From: Planctomycetota bacterium
GTDB taxonomy: Bacteria > Planctomycetota > Brocadiia > JAJRTI01
Reading direction: 5' to 3'
Length of the DNA stretch: 6,979 bases
Assembly (NCBI GenBank): GCA_024278415.1
Contig: JAJRTI010000566.1
Span: 1-6,979, forward strand
The stretch's first letter is position 1, and every line of letters starts with the position of its first letter. This document shows positions 1 to 4,684 of this stretch, piece after piece. The notes beneath the pieces are model-generated. The model searched no databases. It was not told the DNA's origin and worked only from the letters and a program-made list of their open reading frames with translations. The position numbers were made by a program, and so were the translations under genes.

Positions 1-39
1 ATTGTTCGAATGCAGATCGATCCCAGCAAAGAGCGCCAT
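1..39 (-). CDS. IS110-family transposase, N-terminal 13 codons only (runs off the window)
   Basis: Read on the minus strand from an ATG at 39, the first 13 residues are MALFAGIDLHSNN. The GIDLHSN block is the typical start of IS110-family DEDD transposases; its Asp is the first acidic residue of the RuvC-like catalytic centre. An AAGGAG Shine-Dalgarno sequence sits about 7 bases upstream of the ATG (minus strand, in the stretch 47-52), which fixes the start. The rest of the gene lies beyond position 1. In this family the protein is a recombinase guided by a structured bridge RNA made from the element's own non-coding end. Only 13 residues are visible, so the family call rests on a short but distinctive motif plus the RBS. 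Intactness of the gene cannot be judged here. Confidence 0.72.
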   Translation of the reverse strand, partial: MALFAGIDLHSNN

Positions 40-155
40 GTCAGTCTCCTTCTCTCGCTAAACACGACACAACTTCCAGTTCCAGACTCTCAGTGCGGAA
101 GTGTATCAGGGCAGGGGGCCTATGACAGGACGCTAACGAGAAGACTCGGCCTTAT
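40..155 (-). ncRNA. Candidate bridge-RNA region of the IS110 element
   Basis: This is the non-coding leader between the element end and the transposase start, the place where IS110-group elements encode the bridge RNA that pairs with donor and target DNA. The sequence forms a clear stem: 67-77 (plus strand ACACAACTTCC) pairs with 97-104 (GGAAGTGT), eight pairs with one or two bulged bases in the longer arm and a loop at 78-96. An AT-rich possible -10 box lies at 151-162. Structure and position are seen; the RNA's identity is inferred from the family. The true RNA may extend past 155 or into the coding sequence. Confidence 0.42.
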
Positions 156-187
156 ATGATAATCAGACCGTTTTTAGTGATTAGTGA

Positions 188-397
188 GTAGCTGCGGCCG
201 CTGAACATGACAGGTTCGACCATGGTCAGGCCAATGCGAATCGCACGACGAGCATCCTCAACTGCCTGCCCGATGGCTCGCCTCTCGCGTACTTCATCTA
301 CGACTACGATGGGGCCTCTCGTATCACCTCGATCACCCGCGAAGACGGAAACGTGGTACGTGGTATACTGAGGATCAACGCTTCGCCAAGACCTTAG
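188..397 (+). pseudogene. Remnant of a YD-repeat (RHS-type) protein
   Basis: One plus-strand frame is open from 188 to a TAG at 395-397. It encodes a stretch with ANANRTSI, then LPDGSPLAYFIYDYDG, then ASRITSITREDGNVV. This matches the rhythm of YD repeats, where YxYD is followed by an Asn/Gly-Arg-Leu-Thr-Ser-type turn and a DGN strand, as in RHS and wall-associated repeat proteins that build a large extracellular beta-shell. Two stops (182-184 and 185-187) lie directly upstream, and the homology ends near 358, so only about 50 residues survive. There is no start codon or RBS. The fragment abuts the IS110 end, so insertion or later deletion probably broke the gene. The residues after 359 do not look YD-like. 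Coding potential is clear; function is surely lost. Confidence 0.62.
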
Positions 398-502
398 CCA
401 AGCTTCGTGAATCGCTGTGGCGCTAACAACTAATGGGTGACCCCACTCCGCCCCCAATTCGGGTGCGGTGAGGCCCAACGGTGCGGTCACCGTCCTGCGC
501 AG

Positions 503-528
503 CACAGTCGAGCTTACGCTCGACTGTG
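503..528. repeat. Perfect 11-bp inverted repeat with TTAC loop
   Basis: CACAGTCGAGC at 503-513 is the exact reverse complement of GCTCGACTGTG at 518-528, with a four-base loop TTAC. No T-run follows on either strand, so it is not an obvious terminator. It opens the cluster of hairpins that runs to about 750. Confidence 0.85.
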
Positions 529-546
529 GCCCACTTAGCCCCTCAA

Positions 547-573
547 CGCGAATTTCGCGACAACATGTTGTCG
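547..573. repeat. Two adjoining palindromes
   Basis: CGCGAA (547-552) and TTCGCG (554-559) flank a single T. The overlapping 558-573 is a perfect 16-base palindrome, CGACAACATGTTGTCG. Together they give 27 bases of nearly continuous dyad symmetry. Confidence 0.8.
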
Positions 574-585
574 ATGCGCTCCATT

Positions 586-726
586 GTGGAGTGCGCCGGC
601 TCGACGGCGCTTTGGCTCGGATCGAGTGCCGGCTCCGAGAGTGCAGGGCCTGGACTGAAGCGAAATGGAAAGCGCTGTCAAGCCAGCGCGGCGGAGAGAA
701 AGCGGCGTCAAGCCGCCGCACTCCAC
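586..726. repeat. Three copies of a covarying hairpin repeat
   Basis: Unit A (586-613, plus) and unit B (699-726, minus) are 28-base inverted copies differing at three positions. Unit C (about 669-689, minus) shares the core. Each core is a 6-bp stem around a GCTYGA loop followed by TTT. Read in the same direction the stems are GCGCCG/CGGCGC (A, 593-610), GCGGCG/CGCCGC (B, 702-719) and GCGCTG/CAGCGC (C, 672-689). The stems differ, yet every difference is matched on the other arm, so pairing is kept. Between A and C is another stem, CTCGGA (616-621) with TCCGAG (634-639). From memory this resembles dispersed hairpin repeats of Verrucomicrobiota; not verified. Confidence 0.8.
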
Positions 727-729
727 ATG

Positions 730-744
730 GGCTGCGGCGCAGCC
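730..744. repeat. Short GC-rich hairpin
   Basis: GGCTGC (730-735) pairs with GCAGCC (739-744) around a GGC loop. It lies four bases beyond unit B of the covarying hairpin set and ends that cluster. Confidence 0.7.
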
Positions 745-841
745 GCCCTTAAACGTCAGGAACCGCGGCAAGAAACAAGAAGTTATTGTGCGCCGTCCGC
801 ACCAGTTGTTGTTACGACATGCGGTTATGCTAGAAGACCGC

Positions 842-903
842 AATTCCGTTGCCGTCGAATTCCGTTGCCGTGGCAGGAAACCCAAGAAGACTGGCAACGG
901 AAT
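842..903. repeat. 14-base direct repeat plus inverted third copy
   Basis: AATTCCGTTGCCGT occurs at 842-855 and again at 858-871, a 16-base period. Its core returns inverted at 893-903 as GGCAACGGAAT, so the second copy and the inverted copy can form an 11-bp stem with a loop of about 20 bases. No coding frame explains it. Confidence 0.75.
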
Positions 904-910
904 CAGAAAG

Positions 911-937
911 CCCAATTGGGTTGCGGGCGAAGCCCGC
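911..937. repeat. Palindrome and adjacent hairpin
   Basis: CCCAATTGGG (911-920) is a perfect palindrome. Directly after it GCGGGC (923-928) pairs with GCCCGC (932-937) over a GAA loop. No T-run follows, so a terminator role is not supported. Confidence 0.65.
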
Positions 938-1000
938 CTTGTAGCTTTGCGGCCAGAGTCCAGATCGCCCGAATGCTGGCGCATGCGGCTACCGCTGTCT

Positions 1001-1050
1001 GGGGACACGATCCGATCCGCCGCAGACGGCGGCTTTCGGATCGCGTCCCC
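1001..1050 (-). terminator. Large hairpin just after the ligase-like gene (terminator-like, no T-run)
   Basis: Three stem blocks stack around a CAGA loop (1023-1026): GGGGAC (1001-1006) with GTCCCC (1045-1050), CGATCCG (1008-1014) with CGGATCG (1037-1043), and CCGCCG (1017-1022) with CGGCGG (1027-1032). That is 19 pairs with one A/C mismatch and one internal loop. It begins 18 bases after the stop codon of the minus-strand gene ending at 1069, so 3'-end formation or mRNA protection is likely. No T-run follows on the minus strand, so it is not a classical intrinsic terminator. Confidence 0.5.
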
Positions 1051-1068
1051 GCGTCCCTGGTGCGCGGC

Positions 1069-2883
1069 CTACGCGCTCGCGGCGCTCGGCCGGGGCGCGG
1101 GCGGGCCGGCGGGCGCCGCGGCCGGGGCCGGCTTGTAGCTCACGCCGTGGATGAACGCGAGCACGATGACCAGCGTGATGGCGAGCCCACGCACGAGCAT
1201 GACCGTAAAGATGCTGCCAATCGCAAACGCCACAATGCTGCCGCACAGCCCGGCCGCAAGGGCCTTGCGGAACGGATGCGCCTTCGACACGAACGCGCTC
1301 CCCGCGCGCCGGCCAAACGCGGCGATCACCCACAGGACCAACAATAGCCCGGGGATGCCCATCTCCACCGCGGACACGAGGTAGAAGTTGTTCGAGTCCG
1401 CCTCCATGTAGTTCACGCCCCCCTCCTTTTCGATCGTGTAGTAGTCCTCCTCTTCGTCCAGGTCCGTGTCATAGTAGATGTTGATATTGTCCTGGTACTT
1501 GCCTAGACCCACGCCCACCTTCGGGTTCAGGCTGATGGCGTTGAGTGCGGCCTGCCATTCGGTGTACTTCTGCTGCCACTGCGACTCTTCGGGGATGTCT
1601 TTGTTCGTCATAGGCGCCGGCAGCGAACCGTAGAGATCCTTCGACTTCTTGAGCATGAGCGAATCGAGGATCACTCGCTGGTTCTGCCGGGGCAGCCGCG
1701 GGTAGCCCACCATGAAGACGAGGGCGAGCAAGACGATTGTGAGGAGCGTCGCCTTGGGCCCGCGCATGGCCGCGACCACGAGCAGACCGGCCACGAGCGC
1801 GATCAGCAAGCCGCCGGACAACATGATGCCGAGGCCCGCGAGCGTCACGGCGAGCATCCAGATCTTCACAATGAAGTTGGGATGGAACAGCACGAGCGCA
1901 AACGCGATGGGCAGCGTGAGCGCGAGGAACGCTCCGAGCACGTTGCGGTTGCTCTTTGTGCCGATCTTGCCCGGCCCCGCGTCGATCATCTTGAACCCGA
2001 AGGTCGAGTCCACGTCCATGGGGTTCTCGATCTTCTTGATGGTGAACAGGTCCGGCGCTTGGCTTGCGGGCGTGCCGGCCGCGGCGGCCTCGGTCTCGGT
2101 CGCAGGCTGTTGAGACTCTGGCTTGGCCGGCGTGGGCGCCTTGGCTGGGGGCGGGGTCTTGGCCGGCGCGGGTACCTTGGCTGGTGCGGGTACCTTGGCT
2201 GGTGCGGGGGTCTTGGCTGGCTCCGCGGCCTCGGCCTTGGGCACACCCAGCTTGATCTTGGGCAAGGTGATGTCATGCGTGGCCCAGTATTCGAGCCCGC
2301 CGTAGCCCACGACCACGGTCATGGCGATGAGGAAGGTGTAGACGAGCCCGGTGAGCGTTCGGCGCCACTGTACGCTGGATGCGAGCAGTAGGTAGGCGAC
2401 CATGAGGTAGAGGATGTATTGGATGAGTTCCTTGCCGAACACGATGGCGCGCTTGGCCAGTTCTGCCGCGCTGAGTCCGCCCTCCGGCCCTTCCGTGGGG
2501 AATTCGAGGGTGCTGTGATCGGGCTTGAGGAACGGCAGCAGCGATACTAGGCCCATGAGGATGAGCAGCCATATCGGGAGCGGGATGGCCTTGATGTTGC
2601 GCAGCCCGCCGGAAAAGAGGCATTTGATGCACCAGATGGGCACGATCGCGAGGATGATCACGTCGGCCGCGGTGAAGTTGAGGTCCGGCACTTTCTGTGC
2701 GAGGTCCGCGATCTGCGGCACGTATTGGCTGAGCCACATGAGCCCGTATCTAAGGGTCACCTGGGTGGGGTGGATGAGGATCATCACAAACAGGAGGAGG
2801 TTGATGATCTTCTGGAGGAGCCCGGGCCGGTCGTCAGGGTGCTCGGCGGGCGGGGCGGCTGGGGGTTGAGATCCTTGCGGCAT
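1069..2883 (-). CDS. O-antigen ligase/polymerase-like membrane protein (Wzy_C-type)
   Basis: The 604-residue product is a polytopic inner-membrane protein. About twelve hydrophobic segments are visible, roughly at 24-42, 73-92, 100-118, 150-170, 180-202, 317-337, 340-358, 359-376, 381-395, 500-525, 545-563 and 566-587. The family joins or polymerises lipid-linked glycans on the periplasmic face. Support comes from the late loop: NPKVGVGLGKY (from residue 453), then SNNFYL (497-502) and EMGIPGLLLVL, the layout of Wzy_C proteins. The usual His of the HNxxL motif is Asn here. A Pro-Ala-Lys repeat (about 221-255) fills an early hydrophilic loop, and an acidic DEEED patch lies in the late one. The C-terminus is a Pro/Ala tail. 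ATG at 2883 is preceded by AGGGAG with a 9-base spacer. No glycan-synthesis neighbours are in view, so the substrate is unknown. Another polytopic glycan-handling protein is the main alternative. Confidence 0.72.
   Translation of the reverse strand: MPQGSQPPAAPPAEHPDDRPGLLQKIINLLLFVMILIHPTQVTLRYGLMWLSQYVPQIADLAQKVPDLNFTAADVIILAIVPIWCIKCLFSGGLRNIKAIPLPIWLLILMGLVSLLPFLKPDHSTLEFPTEGPEGGLSAAELAKRAIVFGKELIQYILYLMVAYLLLASSVQWRRTLTGLVYTFLIAMTVVVGYGGLEYWATHDITLPKIKLGVPKAEAAEPAKTPAPAKVPAPAKVPAPAKTPPPAKAPTPAKPESQQPATETEAAAAGTPASQAPDLFTIKKIENPMDVDSTFGFKMIDAGPGKIGTKSNRNVLGAFLALTLPIAFALVLFHPNFIVKIWMLAVTLAGLGIMLSGGLLIALVAGLLVVAAMRGPKATLLTIVLLALVFMVGYPRLPRQNQRVILDSLMLKKSKDLYGSLPAPMTNKDIPEESQWQQKYTEWQAALNAISLNPKVGVGLGKYQDNINIYYDTDLDEEEDYYTIEKEGGVNYMEADSNNFYLVSAVEMGIPGLLLVLWVIAAFGRRAGSAFVSKAHPFRKALAAGLCGSIVAFAIGSIFTVMLVRGLAITLVIVLAFIHGVSYKPAPAAAPAGPPAPRPSAASA
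2122..2220 (-). repeat. 18-bp tandem repeat inside the ligase-like gene
   Basis: CTTGGC recurs every 18 bases on the plus strand at 2122, 2140, 2158, 2176, 2194 and 2212. Translated on the minus strand, each unit gives six residues of the type TPAPAK or VPAPAK. The units at 2158-2211 are the most alike, which suggests recent slippage. Whole-codon units keep the frame, so the repeat number can change without breaking the gene. Confidence 0.85.
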
Positions 2884-3061
2884 TGCTTTCGACTCCCTGT
2901 GGCGAACGGAACGTGGTGTGTCTGGTCAGCAGACGTTTTCGGACGCTGACACGGCGGGGAAATCCTTGTCCGCGGCGCCCGCTCCCTGGGCGAATGGAGG
3001 CTTGCTTGCCCCATCAGGGCGCGTCACCGGGCCGCTCGCGGCGGTGGCTGAACATGGCGTT

Positions 3062-3090
3062 CTTATACCACGAACGGAAGTCCTCTGCAA
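3062..3090 (-). promoter_or_regulatory. Possible promoter for the ligase-like gene
   Basis: On the minus strand TATAAG (3062-3067) matches five of six -10 bases and lies 17 bases downstream of TTGCAG (3085-3090), which matches only the TTG of a -35 box. It would give a leader of roughly 170 bases before the start codon at 2883. Spacing is ideal but the -35 is poor, so this is tentative. Confidence 0.3.
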
Positions 3091-3126
3091 AGAAAAACGC
3101 GCGAGGGCGCCGTTAGCGGGCGCGCG
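3089..3126 (-). terminator. Terminator-like hairpin with T-run, minus strand
   Basis: On the minus strand CGCGCG (3121-3126) can pair with CGCGCG (3098-3103), or GCGCC with GGCGC inside it. The hairpin is followed at once by TTTTTCTTT (3097 down to 3089). This is the form of an intrinsic terminator for a minus-strand transcript arriving from beyond 3130, yet no gene is recognised there. It may insulate the ligase-like promoter that overlaps its T-run, or end a small RNA. Confidence 0.45.
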
Positions 3127-3346
3127 AGATGTTGGCTTTCGTCGGGTGTCTTGGCCAACACATGGTGGTGGCCCCGGTGGGCAACTCCGCTGCGCGTAAC
3201 GCGGGCTAAACAAGCCGCCGCTTGGCTGCTATCCTTAGAAAAAGAGCGCAAGAAACCGCGTTGGCTGAGGGCTACTGATCTGAGACTGGAGCGGACGCAG
3301 GGATTGCCCAGAACGTGGCCTTGGGGTGAAGGGGTGTTTACGCGCG

Positions 3347-3362
3347 TAGACATGTATGTCTA
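3347..3362. promoter_or_regulatory. 16-base dyad, operator-like
   Basis: TAGACAT (3347-3353) and ATGTCTA (3356-3362) are perfect inverted halves around GT. The size and symmetry suit a dimeric DNA-binding regulator, and it lies between two divergent genes. No regulator gene is adjacent and no second copy was seen. Confidence 0.3.
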
Positions 3363-3461
3363 AGAATCTGGACCGGATGGGGCCACTTTAGTCTTGTGGC
3401 TGGGCGGACAAGAGACCAAGGGGAATGCCATCGCGATTCGTCGTGGGGCGCGCCTCCGCGC

Positions 3462-3488
3462 GCAACTCACACCATCTGCGTGAGTTGC
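3462..3488. repeat. 9-bp perfect hairpin in the sigma-factor upstream region
   Basis: GCAACTCAC (3462-3470) pairs perfectly with GTGAGTTGC (3480-3488) over a nine-base loop. A GC-rich mini-stem (GCGCG/CGCGC, around 3448-3461) lies just before it. If the sigma-factor mRNA starts upstream, this would sit in a long 5' leader about 270 bases before the ATG. No T-run follows. Confidence 0.5.
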
Positions 3489-3756
3489 TATCTCCAAGGC
3501 GACACCCTGTCGGTAGTTGAAGGGGGGCGACTCGCATGGGGCCGACTCCCGCGGCCGCCCGGCACGCGGGTTGTATAGGCAAAGGCAAAGGAGTCCACGC
3601 CAGCGCTTGGGCAAACACCAAACTGCCAAGGAGCAATAGAGGCCCCAAGCCACCGCTTCGACTCGCCGTGACTGACCTCGCTTCAGTCGACCCGTCCGCA
3701 TCCCACACCACGCGCCGCCCCCGCGGCGATGCCTCCTGTCGGAAAGGGGAACAACG

Positions 3757-4581
3757 ATGAAGAGCAACGAATCCCTCAAGGAGTATTTCTCAGCAATCTC
3801 CGATATCCCCCTGCTCACCAAACAGGGCGAGATCGACCTGTTCAAGCAGTTCCAGAAAGGCGACCCGAATGCCCGGGCCAAGATCGCCGAGTCGAACCAA
3901 CGCTTGGTCATCAAGATCGCCAAGAGCCACTTGGGAAGAGGCCTGTCGTTTGGCGACCTCATCGGGGAGGGCAACGTGGGCCTCATGCGCGCAATCGAGA
4001 AGTTCGACCTGGAGAGAAAGTGTCGCTTCGCCACGTACGCGATCCATTGGATCCGGCAGGCGGTCACTCGGTCGATCCAAGAGAAGGCCCCAACCGTTCG
4101 CCCGCCCGTGGATCTCACCGGCCAAGTGCCGAAGTACCGCCGGAAGGTCTCCGAGCTTTCGGACAAGCTCGGCCGCGATCCCAGCCACAAGGAAGTGGCG
4201 CGTGCATTGCGCATCTCGCCGGACAAGGCCGAGCGGCTCAGCAAGGCCGAGCGCGCGCTCTACGGCGTGAAGCCGCTGCCCGAGTTCGAGACCATCGACA
4301 CCGCGCCGGTGGCCGAGACCGGCAACGAGCCCTGGATCGCGGCCCATCGCGTGCTCGAAGCCAAAGACACGCTCAACCTGCTCATGGAGGCGGTCACCGA
4401 TCGTGAACGCGAGATCCTCACGCTGCGCTACGGCCTGGGCGGACGGCTGCCAATGACCCTGCAAGAGGTCGGCAAACGCTTGAACGTGACGCGGGCCCGC
4501 GTGGGCCAGATCGAGAGCCGGGCCATGACGAAGATGCACGAACGGCTGCAAGAGACGGACCTCGCGGCTGAAGCCAACTGA
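3757..4581 (+). CDS. Sigma-70-family RNA polymerase sigma factor (alternative, no region 1.1)
   Basis: The 274-residue protein has the regions of a group 2/3 sigma factor: region 1.2 (residues 6-36), region 2 (about 42-110) with the core-binding DLIGEGNVGLMRAIEKFD (67-84) and the 2.3-2.4 helix around FATYAIHWIRQAVTRS (91-106), region 3 (128-162), and region 4 (206-263) ending in a helix-turn-helix, LQEVGKRLNV-TRARVGQIE. It directs core polymerase to promoters. Region 1.1 is absent, so it is not a typical housekeeping RpoD. Aligned by eye to E. coli sigma-70, the -10-reading Gln437 and Thr440 are kept (Q101, T104), Trp433 is His97, and in the -35 helix Glu585 and Arg588 are Ala247 and Gly250. 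AGGGGA at 3745-3750 lies six bases before the ATG. A strong terminator follows 25 bases after the stop. No anti-sigma gene is adjacent. The stimulus it serves is unknown. Confidence 0.93.
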   Translation: MKSNESLKEYFSAISDIPLLTKQGEIDLFKQFQKGDPNARAKIAESNQRLVIKIAKSHLGRGLSFGDLIGEGNVGLMRAIEKFDLERKCRFATYAIHWIRQAVTRSIQEKAPTVRPPVDLTGQVPKYRRKVSELSDKLGRDPSHKEVARALRISPDKAERLSKAERALYGVKPLPEFETIDTAPVAETGNEPWIAAHRVLEAKDTLNLLMEAVTDREREILTLRYGLGGRLPMTLQEVGKRLNVTRARVGQIESRAMTKMHERLQETDLAAEAN

Positions 4582-4605
4582 TACGGCCGCACTTGCTCAT
4601 CACAA

Positions 4606-4678
4606 CCGCGGATTGCGCGCATGGGTGCGGATTGGTATTCTGATCCGCGCCCATCCGCGCCATCCGCGGTTTTTCTTT
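4606..4678 (+). terminator. Very long intrinsic terminator between the sigma gene and pyrK
   Basis: Bases 4606-4632 pair with 4643-4669: 24 of 27 positions are Watson-Crick, one of the rest a G-U, around the loop TGGTATTCTG. Two further A-T pairs at the base (4604-4605 with 4670-4671) extend it to 29. TTTTTCTTT follows at 4670-4678, giving a strong Rho-independent terminator 24 bases beyond the sigma-factor stop. The arms are built from a 9-10 base unit: ATCCGCG recurs at 4643, 4653 and 4662. The T-run ends six bases before the pyrK ATG, so it could also act as an attenuator. Confidence 0.85.
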
Positions 4679-4684
4679 GCGCCC

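Larger units (their letters stand above)
1..170 (-). mobile_element. End of an IS110-family insertion sequence (transposase 5' side)
   Basis: The transposase start at 39 places the upstream (left) end of the element to its right in this window. IS110 elements lack terminal inverted repeats, so the exact boundary cannot be read by eye. It should lie between about 150 and 208, because YD-repeat coding sequence resumes by about 203-209. An AT-rich stretch at 151-162 contains a minus-strand TATCAT/CATATA box. No -35 partner is evident beyond it, as expected if the promoter is completed only when the excised element circularises. The boundary is an inference. Confidence 0.55.
398..1068. other. Non-coding, repeat-rich accessory stretch
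   Basis: No convincing gene lies here. The open frames (for example 481-1347 plus, 535-1008 minus) are low-complexity, rich in Arg, Ala and Ser, and owe their length to high GC and to hairpin repeats. The stretch instead holds a dense run of inverted repeats, listed separately. One unexplained short frame-1 tail (about 352-426) ends in a plausible C-terminus (KTLAKLRESLWR, TAA at 424-426). It could be the end of a lost gene joined here by deletion, but I do not recognise it. Confidence 0.6.
2884..3756. other. Divergent intergenic region, no supported gene
   Basis: This 873-base gap separates the minus-strand ligase-like gene from the plus-strand sigma-factor gene. Short frames exist (3151-3363 plus, 3063-3353 minus, and the 5' part of a minus frame reaching 4244) but none has a recognisable domain or convincing RBS. 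Signals seen: a hairpin GTCAGC/GCTGAC (2925-2930, 2945-2950), a possible minus promoter, a minus terminator-like element, a 16-base dyad, a 9-bp hairpin, and a 6-bp hairpin GACTGA/TCAGTC (3670-3675, 3683-3688) about 70 bases before the sigma-factor start. No clear sigma-70-type promoter for the plus-strand gene was found by eye. Confidence 0.55.

Noticed and set aside
211..230. GGTTCGACC, which recalls a tRNA T-loop
   Set aside because: There is no flanking acceptor or anticodon stem, and the bases are explained by the YD-repeat coding frame.
352..426. Short frame ending in KTLAKLRESLWR
   Set aside because: It looks like a possible transposase-type C-terminus, but about 24 residues without a recognisable motif cannot be assigned.
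503..937. CRISPR array
   Set aside because: Repeats are inverted, unequal in spacing and differ in sequence. There are no regular spacers and no cas genes.
481..1347. 288-residue plus-strand frame
   Set aside because: It spans the hairpin cluster and then runs antisense into the ligase-like gene. There is no homology and the composition is Arg/Ala-rich.
2064..2391. Plus-strand Gly/Leu/Arg-rich frames across the ligase gene repeat
   Set aside because: They are antisense translations of the 18-bp Pro-Ala-Lys repeat.
3151..3363. 70-residue plus-strand frame (Trp-rich start)
   Set aside because: No RBS and no recognised domain. A short neighbouring DVGFRRVS string recalls formylglycine-generating-enzyme C-termini but is too short to support.
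3360..4244. 294-residue minus-strand frame overlapping the sigma-factor start
   Set aside because: Most of it is antisense to a certain sigma-factor gene, and its remaining part has no domain, RBS or sensible composition.
4613..4684. Upstream TTG start for pyrK
   Set aside because: The extra 24 residues would be encoded by the terminator hairpin itself, and the family homology starts well after 4685.
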